Shown in pieces: positions 48,166 through 64,000 of a stretch of 64,000 bases of DNA. The position numbers and the translations under genes were made by a program. The stretch is from contig NZ_AP022575.1 of assembly GCF_010730055.1 (NCBI RefSeq), forward strand, positions 1,302,001-1,366,000, written 5' to 3'. The stretch comes from Mycobacterium shinjukuense (GTDB taxonomy: Bacteria; Actinomycetota; Actinomycetes; Mycobacteriales; Mycobacteriaceae). The stretch's first letter is position 1, and every line of letters starts with the position of its first letter. The notes under the pieces are model-generated. The model searched no databases. It was not told the DNA's origin and saw nothing but the letters and a program-made list of their open reading frames with translations.

Positions 48166-49770
48166 GTGACGCAAACGCCCACCACGTTGCTGGTGAACGG
48201 CCGGGTGCACAGCCCGACCCACCCCGACGCCACCGCCATGGCGGTGCGCGGCGAGGTGATCGCCTGGCTGGGCAGCGACGACGTCGGCCGCGGCCAGTTC
48301 CCGCACGCCGAGGTGCAGGATCTCGACGGCGGCTTCGTGGCGCCGGGATTCGTCGACAGCCACATCCACCTGACCGCGACCGGGCTGACGCTCACCGGGC
48401 TGAATCTGCGGCCGGCGCGCTCACGCGCGCACTGCCTGCGGATGGTCGCCGACCACGCGGCCGCCCACCCGGGGCAGCCGATCTGGGGTCACGGCTGGGA
48501 CGAGTCGGCGTGGCCGGAGAACACCGCGCCCAGCACGGCGGAGCTGGACGCGGTGCTGGGTGACCGGCCGACCTACCTGGCGCGGGTCGACGTGCACTCC
48601 GCGCTGGCCTCGTCCGGGCTGCGGCGGCTGATTCCCGGGCTCCCCGCGGCGGCCGGGCACAGCGCCCAGCGGCCGCTGACCGGCGACGCGCACCACCTGG
48701 TCCGGGCCGCCGCGCGCGACCTGCTGACCGACGCGCAGCTCGCCGAAGCGCGGGCCGCGGCGCTGCGGGCCGCCGCGGCGGCCGGCATCGTCGCGGTGCA
48801 CGAATGCGCCGGCCCCGACATCGGCGGCCTGGACGACTGGCTGCGGCTGCGGGCCCTCGACCACGGCGTCGAGGTGATCGGCTACTGGGGCCAGGCGGTG
48901 ACCACGCCCGCGCAGGCGCGCGCGCTGGTGGCCGAGACCGGTGCCCGCGGGCTGGCCGGTGATCTGTTCGTCGACGGGGCGTTGGGGTCGCGCACCGCCT
49001 GGCTGCACGAGCCATACGCCGACGCACCCGGCCACGTCGGCACCTGCCACCTCGACGTCGATGCCATCGAGGCACACGTGCGGGCGTGCACCGAGGCCGG
49101 GGTGACCGCCGGCTTCCACGTCATCGGCGACGCCGCGGTCGCCGCGGTGGTCGCGGCGTTCGAGCGGGTCGTGACCAAGCTCGGGGTGGTCGCCGTCGCA
49201 GGCTGCGGACACCGCCTGGAACATCTGGAGATGGTCACCGCGGAGCAGGCCGCCAGGCTGGGCGCGTGGGGCGTCATCGCCAGCGTGCAGCCCAATTTTG
49301 ATGCGCTGTGGGGCGGTGATGACGGCATGTATGCGCGGCGCCTTGGCCGGGATCGTGGCCGCCGGCTCAACCCGCTGGCGCTGTTAGCATCCCAAGGCGT
49401 GCCCCTCGCCCTTGGTTCGGACGCACCGGTCACCGATTTCGATCCGTGGGCCAGCGTGCGCGCGGCGGTCAATCACCACGCGCCCGGCAGCGCGCTGTCG
49501 GCACGGGCCGCGTTCGCCGCCGCCACCCGCGGCGGCTGGCGGGCCGGTGGCGTCCGCGACGCAACGACCGGGACCCTGGCGCCGGGTGCGCTCGCCTCGT
49601 ATGCCGTGTGGGAGGTCGAAGCGCTTGACGTCGCCGCACCGCGTGACGGCGTCCAGCGCTGGTCAACCGATCCGCGTTCCCGAGTGCCCGCCCTGCCGTC
49701 GCTGAAGGCGACCGATGCCTTGCCGCGTTGCCGGCAGACGGTGCATCGAGGTGCGGTCATCCATGGCTAG
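48166..49770 (+). CDS. Metal-dependent amidohydrolase (Rv2052c homologue)
   Basis: 534 residues, the length of Rv2052c. Metal-site motifs of the YtcJ-like amidohydrolase group are present: PGFVDSHIHLT (His-x-His), HVIGDAAV, HRLEHLEM and LALGSDAPVTDFDPW. An N-terminal beta-sandwich (TTLLVNGRVHS) caps the TIM barrel. It probably hydrolyses an amide or ring nitrogen bond; the substrate is unknown. TAGCTT lies six bases before GTG 48166, so it may be leaderless. Its stop overlaps the lnt ATG by eight bases. Confidence 0.88.
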   Translation: MTQTPTTLLVNGRVHSPTHPDATAMAVRGEVIAWLGSDDVGRGQFPHAEVQDLDGGFVAPGFVDSHIHLTATGLTLTGLNLRPARSRAHCLRMVADHAAAHPGQPIWGHGWDESAWPENTAPSTAELDAVLGDRPTYLARVDVHSALASSGLRRLIPGLPAAAGHSAQRPLTGDAHHLVRAAARDLLTDAQLAEARAAALRAAAAAGIVAVHECAGPDIGGLDDWLRLRALDHGVEVIGYWGQAVTTPAQARALVAETGARGLAGDLFVDGALGSRTAWLHEPYADAPGHVGTCHLDVDAIEAHVRACTEAGVTAGFHVIGDAAVAAVVAAFERVVTKLGVVAVAGCGHRLEHLEMVTAEQAARLGAWGVIASVQPNFDALWGGDDGMYARRLGRDRGRRLNPLALLASQGVPLALGSDAPVTDFDPWASVRAAVNHHAPGSALSARAAFAAATRGGWRAGGVRDATTGTLAPGALASYAVWEVEALDVAAPRDGVQRWSTDPRSRVPALPSLKATDALPRCRQTVHRGAVIHG

Positions 49771-51616
49771 CGAAGGGCAGGACCCCGCGCACGACCTCGC
49801 GGCCACAGACGTGCCCAGCGGTCCGGGCGTGGCGGCTCGGCTGGGCACGGCGGCGCAGAGGACCCTGACGGGGTTGGCTGGCGGGCTGGTGGCGCGCCTG
49901 CCCGCGGCCTGGGCCGCGCTGCGGCCACGGCTGCCCCGGCTGGTGGTGGCCGTCGTGGGCGGATTGCTGCTGTACGCCAGCTTTCCACCGACCAACTGGT
50001 GGTGGGCGGCCATCGTGGCCATCGCGCTGCTGGCGTGGGTGCTGATCCACCGCGCCACCACGCCGGTGGGTGGGCTGGGCTACGGCCTGGTGTTCGGTCT
50101 GGCGTTCTATGGGCCGTTGCTGCCGTGGATCGGCAAGCTGGTGGGCCCCGCGCCCTGGCTGGCGCTGGCGACCGTGTGTGCACTGTTTCCGGGTCTTTTC
50201 GGCCTGTTCGCCGTCGTGGTGCGCCGGCTGCCCGGCTGGCCGATCTGGTTCGCGGTGCTGTGGGCGGCGCAGGAGTGGTTGAAGTCGATCGGCCCGTTCG
50301 GCGGATTTCCCTGGGGTTCGCTGGCGTTCGGCCAAGCCGAGGGCCCGCTGCTGCCGTTGGTCCAGCTGGGCGGTGTGGCGCTGCTGTCGACGGCGATCGT
50401 GCTGGTGGGCAGCGGCCTGACCGCGATCGCGGTGGAAATCGCACGGTGGTGGCGAACCGGAGGACAGGGCGCCACCGACGCCGGCGAGCCGCCCGCGGTG
50501 CTGTTGCCGGGCGTTGGCATCTGCCTGGTGTTGTTGGCCGCCGTCCTCGTCTGGCCGCAGGTGCGGCACGCGGGAGCCGGATCGGGCGGCGAGCCCACGG
50601 TCACCGTCGCGGTCGTGCAGGGCAACGTGCCCCGGCTCGGTCTTGACTTCAACGCGCAGCGCCGAGCGGTGCTGGACAACCACGTCCGGGAAACGCTGCG
50701 GTTGGCCGAGGACGTTCGCGCCGGACTGGCCCCGCAACCCCAGCTCGTGGTCTGGCCCGAGGACTCCTCGGACATCGATCCGCTGGCCAATCCCGACGCC
50801 GCGCAGCAGATCTCGGCGGCGGCCGGGGCGATCGGCGCGCCCATCCTGGTCGGCACCGTGCTGGACGCCGCGGGCCCCCTGCAAGAGACCCCGGAATACA
50901 CCAACACGGTGCTCGTGTGGTATCCGGTCACCGGACCGGCCGAGCGCCACGACAAGGCGATCGTGCAGCCGTTCGGCGAGTACCTGCCCATGCGCTGGCT
51001 GTTTCGGCATTTGTCCGGGTATGCCGACCGGGCCGGCTATTTCGTCCCACGGCCGAGTTCGGGGGTGGTGCGGGTCGCCGGGGTGCCGGTCGGCGTGGCC
51101 ACCTGCTGGGAGGTGATCTTCGACCGCGCGCCGCGAAAGTCGATCCTGGGCGGCGCCCAGCTGCTGACCGTGCCCAGCAACAACGCCACCTTCAACAAGG
51201 CGATGAGTGAGCAGCAGCTGGCGTTCGCCAAGGTTCGCGCGGTCGAGCACGATCGCTACGTCGTGGTGGCCGGCACCACCGGGATCAGCGCGGTGATCGC
51301 GCCCGACGGCGGCGAGCTGGTGCGCACGGATTTCTTCGAGCCCGCGTATCTGGACATCCAGGTGCGCCTCAAGACGACGTTGACCCCGGCGACCCGCTGG
51401 GGTGCGACCGTGCAGTGGATCCTGGTCGGCGCGGCCGGAGCGGTCATTCTCGTCGCGATGCGGCACAATGGGTGGTTCCCGCGTCCGACTCGTCGGCGGT
51501 CCAGTCCACCGGGCGACTCTGACGACTCGGATCCGCCCCGGAGCGGATCCGAGGACACCCCGGTACCCGACCAGGGCGACCGATGTGACCTCGGGCGAGA
51601 CAAAGGAGCTACATGA
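49763..51616 (+). CDS. lnt: Apolipoprotein N-acyltransferase Lnt (Ppm2-type)
   Basis: 617 residues. Six or so membrane spans (~60-270) are followed by a nitrilase-like domain outside the membrane with the Glu-Lys-Cys triad: VVWPEDSSD, RHDKAIVQPFGEYLP and GVATCWEVIF. It adds the third acyl chain to lipoproteins such as LppK, LppJ and BlaC. A disordered, Asp/Ser/Pro-rich C-terminal tail follows. In M. tuberculosis this is the N-terminal half of the Rv2051c fusion; here it is a separate gene whose stop overlaps the ppm1 ATG (ATGA). ATG 49763 is preferred. Confidence 0.92.
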   Translation: MASEGQDPAHDLAATDVPSGPGVAARLGTAAQRTLTGLAGGLVARLPAAWAALRPRLPRLVVAVVGGLLLYASFPPTNWWWAAIVAIALLAWVLIHRATTPVGGLGYGLVFGLAFYGPLLPWIGKLVGPAPWLALATVCALFPGLFGLFAVVVRRLPGWPIWFAVLWAAQEWLKSIGPFGGFPWGSLAFGQAEGPLLPLVQLGGVALLSTAIVLVGSGLTAIAVEIARWWRTGGQGATDAGEPPAVLLPGVGICLVLLAAVLVWPQVRHAGAGSGGEPTVTVAVVQGNVPRLGLDFNAQRRAVLDNHVRETLRLAEDVRAGLAPQPQLVVWPEDSSDIDPLANPDAAQQISAAAGAIGAPILVGTVLDAAGPLQETPEYTNTVLVWYPVTGPAERHDKAIVQPFGEYLPMRWLFRHLSGYADRAGYFVPRPSSGVVRVAGVPVGVATCWEVIFDRAPRKSILGGAQLLTVPSNNATFNKAMSEQQLAFAKVRAVEHDRYVVVAGTTGISAVIAPDGGELVRTDFFEPAYLDIQVRLKTTLTPATRWGATVQWILVGAAGAVILVAMRHNGWFPRPTRRRSSPPGDSDDSDPPRSGSEDTPVPDQGDRCDLGRDKGAT

Positions 51617-52419
51617 CCACTGGCCAGCCTGCGTCCCAGGCCGGGCGCGACCGTCCCAGCCAGCGCGTCCTGGTGATCATTCCCACCTTCAACGAGCGGG
51701 AGAATCTGCCGCTGATCCATCGGCGGGTCAAGGACGCCTGCCCCGATGTGCACGTGTTGGTTGTCGACGACAGCAGCCCCGATGGCACCGGCCAGCTCGC
51801 CGACGAGCTGACCCGGACCGATCCGGGTCGCACCCATGTGTTGCATCGCACGGCCAAGGCCGGCCTGGGCGCGGCGTACCTGGAAGGATTCGCCTGGGGT
51901 TTGAGCCGGGGGTACGCGGTCCTCGTCGAGATGGACGCGGACGGCAGCCACGCGCCCGAGCAGCTCTACCGCCTGTTGGACGCCGTCGACGCGGGAGCCG
52001 ACCTGGCCATCGGTTCGCGCTATGTGCACGGGGGCACGGTGCGCAACTGGCCATGGCGGCGCCTGGCGCTGTCCAAGACGGCCAACACCTATTCGCGGCT
52101 GGCGCTGGGCATCGGTGTCCACGACATCACCGCCGGCTATCGGGCCTACCGGCGCGAAGTGCTGGAGACGATCGATCTGGACAGCGTCGACTCCAAGGGC
52201 TACTGCTTCCAGATCGAGATGACCTGGCGCACGGTGAACGCCGGGTACGTCGTCGTGGAGGTGCCGATCACGTTCACCGAGCGTGCGATCGGGGTGTCGA
52301 AGATGAGCGGATCCAACATCCGTGAGGCGCTGGTCAAGGTCACTCGGTGGGGCCTGCAGGGCAGGCGTGGGGGCCGACGCGACCGGGCCCGCGCGGGCCG
52401 GGCACACGACGGCACCTAA
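51613..52419 (+). CDS. ppm1: Polyprenol monophosphomannose synthase Ppm1
   Basis: 268 residues. A GT2 glycosyltransferase: VIIPTFNERENLPLI, VVDDSSPDGT and the metal-binding DAD in VEMDADGSHAPEQ, then ITAGYRAYRREVLE and FTERAIGVSKMSGSNI. It transfers mannose from GDP-mannose to polyprenyl phosphate, the donor for lipomannan, lipoarabinomannan and protein mannosylation. It has no membrane span of its own and relies on Lnt/Ppm2 for membrane location, consistent with the four-base overlap. It is convergent with rbpA. Confidence 0.94.
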   Translation: MTTGQPASQAGRDRPSQRVLVIIPTFNERENLPLIHRRVKDACPDVHVLVVDDSSPDGTGQLADELTRTDPGRTHVLHRTAKAGLGAAYLEGFAWGLSRGYAVLVEMDADGSHAPEQLYRLLDAVDAGADLAIGSRYVHGGTVRNWPWRRLALSKTANTYSRLALGIGVHDITAGYRAYRREVLETIDLDSVDSKGYCFQIEMTWRTVNAGYVVVEVPITFTERAIGVSKMSGSNIREALVKVTRWGLQGRRGGRRDRARAGRAHDGT

Positions 52420-52444
52420 GCCGGCTGGTGGCCCGCCAGGGGGA

Positions 52445-52780
52445 TCAGCCGCGGCGGCGTGACCGGATGAGCTCGAGGCGCTCCTTGAGCAGCTCTTCCA
52501 GCTCTTCGATCGACCGGCGCTCCAGCAGCATGTCCCAATGCGTGCGCGGCGGCTTGACCTTCTTCGGCTCGGGCAGGTCACCCTCGATCAGGGTGCCCTC
52601 CATCCCATTGCGGCACAGCCAGGTGCCGGGAATCTCGGCATCGTCGGCGAACGGAACCTCGAACTCCTCGCCGTTTTCGGTGCGGTACCGAGCGATCTGG
52701 CGCGGTGCCAGGTCGTGGTTGCGATCGGTCTCATAACTCACGGCTCCGAGGCGACTGCCCCTCAGGACGCGATCAGCCAT
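52445..52780 (-). CDS. rbpA: RNA polymerase-binding protein RbpA
   Basis: 111 residues, exactly the mycobacterial length. The N-terminal tail (MADRVLRGSRLGAVSYETDR), core domain with TWLCRNGMEG, basic linker (KKVKPPRTHWDM) and sigma-interaction domain (LLERRSIEELEELLKERLEL) are all visible. It stabilises the SigA/SigB holoenzyme and open complex. AGAGGAGT precedes the ATG. A sigma-E/H-type promoter lies upstream (separate entry). Confidence 0.96.
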   Translation of the reverse strand: MADRVLRGSRLGAVSYETDRNHDLAPRQIARYRTENGEEFEVPFADDAEIPGTWLCRNGMEGTLIEGDLPEPKKVKPPRTHWDMLLERRSIEELEELLKERLELIRSRRRG

Positions 52781-52843
52781 ATCCGCTACTCCTCTGGATC
52801 CGGTGAGCTGCTGGGCTCCTGTGCTGACTATCTCCGCTTGGCA

Positions 52844-52869
52844 AACGTCGCGATGTGCCGCCTAGTTCC
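52844..52869 (-). promoter_or_regulatory. Sigma-E/H-type stress promoter of rbpA
   Basis: On the minus strand GGAACT (52869-52864), a 16-base spacer and CGTT (52847-52844) match the GGAAC-N16/17-CGTT consensus used by SigE/SigH. The resulting leader is about 55 bases. The Streptomyces rbpA is driven by the homologous sigma-R. Confidence 0.6.
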
Positions 52870-52949
52870 CCGGCCGATGCGCGGCACGCCGCAACGCGAC
52901 CCTCAATGATACCGGGATCGGGGGCCGTGGCGGACTAAAGTCGGCAGGC

Positions 52950-53300
52950 ATGACGCGCCGCGCCCGGCCCCAGCCGTGCCGCTGGTGTGGCCGCGACGTG
53001 ACCGACGTCGGCCTGGGCCGCCGCCGCCGGTACTGCCGCCAGTCTTGCCGGCAGCGGGCGTACGAGCAGCGGGCCATGATGACCCGCGGGGAGGGGATGG
53101 CCCTGCCCGCCGACGCGGTGGTGCTGTCCGCCGACGAGGCGGCCGACCTGTCGGATCGCGTGTACCAGGTGCGGTGCGCGGCTGAGGATGTCGCCATCGC
53201 GCTGGCCGAGGGAGCCGGGGCCGGCGAGCTGCGTGAGCTGTGCGACGAGCTGGTCCGGGCCGCCAGGGCCGCCGACGGGTGGCGTCGAGTGGGCGTCTGA
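52950..53300 (+). CDS. Zinc-ribbon protein (Rv2049c homologue)
   Basis: 116 residues, longer than my memory of Rv2049c. A short treble-clef-like zinc site CRWCGRDV then YCRQSCRQRAYEQRA occupies residues ~10-42; the remaining ~70 residues are helical and acidic (VVLSADEAADLSDRVYQVRC). It resembles small actinobacterial proteins with an RQ-x-AYEQR zinc motif, likely nucleic-acid binding. TAAAGT eight bases before ATG 52950 suggests a leaderless transcript. It is divergent from rbpA and 322 bases before pks12. Confidence 0.75.
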   Translation: MTRRARPQPCRWCGRDVTDVGLGRRRRYCRQSCRQRAYEQRAMMTRGEGMALPADAVVLSADEAADLSDRVYQVRCAAEDVAIALAEGAGAGELRELCDELVRAARAADGWRRVGV

Positions 53301-53622
53301 CCGCGTCGCCTGCGCGCTGGGCACCCAACGGGCCGATGGCGGCCGGCTTTGTGGAAGACGGTAAAGTCGCGGCAATGGACGGCGGGATCTTGCGCGGGCG
53401 CACCGATGGCCAGCCGTCCGTTGGGTAGCTGGAAGTTTCGGACGTTTTGAAATCCTGCCGGAGTTGGCGATACTCACCAGCGACATCCTTAGGTCGAAGC
53501 GCAGCACACTGGTCGAAACGAACGACGAGGTCGCTTCGTACAGCAAACTGCCGGGGCACGGCGCAAGCCGCGTGCGGGGTTGGATACGGCCACTGTCGGG
53601 CGAGGGTTAGGCGAGGTCAGTA
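53301..53622. other. pks12 upstream region
   Basis: No gene is seen. An inverted pair CCCAACGG (near 53324) and CCGTTGGG (near 53420) flanks a GC-rich stretch. The DNA from 53430 to 53560 is relatively AT-rich, consistent with a promoter region, but I cannot place a -10/-35 confidently. Confidence 0.4.

Positions 53623-64000
<10,378 letters not shown>

Noticed and set aside
49757..51466. 569-codon minus frame opposite lnt
   Set aside because: Arg/His/Gln-rich antisense shadow without a promoter or homologue.

Overview
The window is chromosomal DNA from a slow-growing Mycobacterium. Codon use is very GC-rich. It carries PE_PGRS proteins, a 13E12 (REP13E12) protein, VapBC pairs, MIRU-like repeats, the Pup-proteasome locus and Pks12. 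Gene content tracks the M. tuberculosis block Rv2120c to Rv2048c, read here from left to right, but with many local differences (Rv names are from memory of that genome, not a search). The lnt and ppm1 genes are separate rather than fused, so this is not M. tuberculosis itself. I cannot name the species.

1-10.9 kb: a small membrane protein and a flavin disulfide oxidoreductase; a RecB-type nuclease; trmI; a frameshifted PE_PGRS; a DUF503 protein and lipoprotein LppK; the proteasomal ATPase mpa; the Rv2114 and Rv2113 homologues, preceded by a DUF2314 remnant. 10.9-26.8 kb: dop, pup, prcB and prcA (conjugation, deamidation and proteolysis), an intact PE_PGRS, a vapBC pair split by a MIRU, a 13E12 protein, then pafA (Pup ligase), pafB and pafC (WYL regulators), tatA, tatC, helY and a DUF4333 protein. 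Many starts here have a TANNNT box 6-8 bases upstream, the geometry of leaderless mycobacterial transcripts.

26.8-30.1 kb: a 5'-3' exonuclease whose upstream region is a 57-bp tandem repeat, pepE, and a decayed IS982-like element that also carries the second copy of a ~230-bp hairpin repeat (the first lies at 10.5 kb). 30.1-39.2 kb: the most unusual part. A seven-gene, mostly overlapping minus-strand operon resembles the Rv2078-Rv2083 and Rv3899c-Rv3905c (CpnT/EsxEF) neighbourhoods. It holds a membrane protein, a DUF5631-type protein, a Pro/Gly/Ala-rich protein, an internally duplicated orphan protein, a DUF2563 small protein, a DUF1023 hydrolase with a helical N-terminus, and lipoprotein LppJ. 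Next to it, across a recent 178-bp duplication, sits an orphan TNT-type toxin tail followed by an overlapping immunity-type gene. The immunity gene is frameshifted in a run of eight T.

39.5-53.3 kb: an exported PLC-like protein; a tiny His-tailed lipoprotein divergent from a zinc-finger anti-sigma membrane domain that reads in frame into SigC; a short-chain dehydrogenase; an F420 biliverdin reductase; the beta-lactamase blaC; a methyltransferase (Rv2067c type); a second vapBC; a 58-bp perfect palindrome; a dienelactone hydrolase; fxsA; an amidohydrolase; lnt; ppm1; rbpA with a sigma-E/H-type promoter; and a zinc-finger protein. 53.6-64.0 kb: the first five-sixths of pks12, the two-module mycoketide synthase, which runs off the right edge. 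No tRNA, rRNA or CRISPR array was seen.
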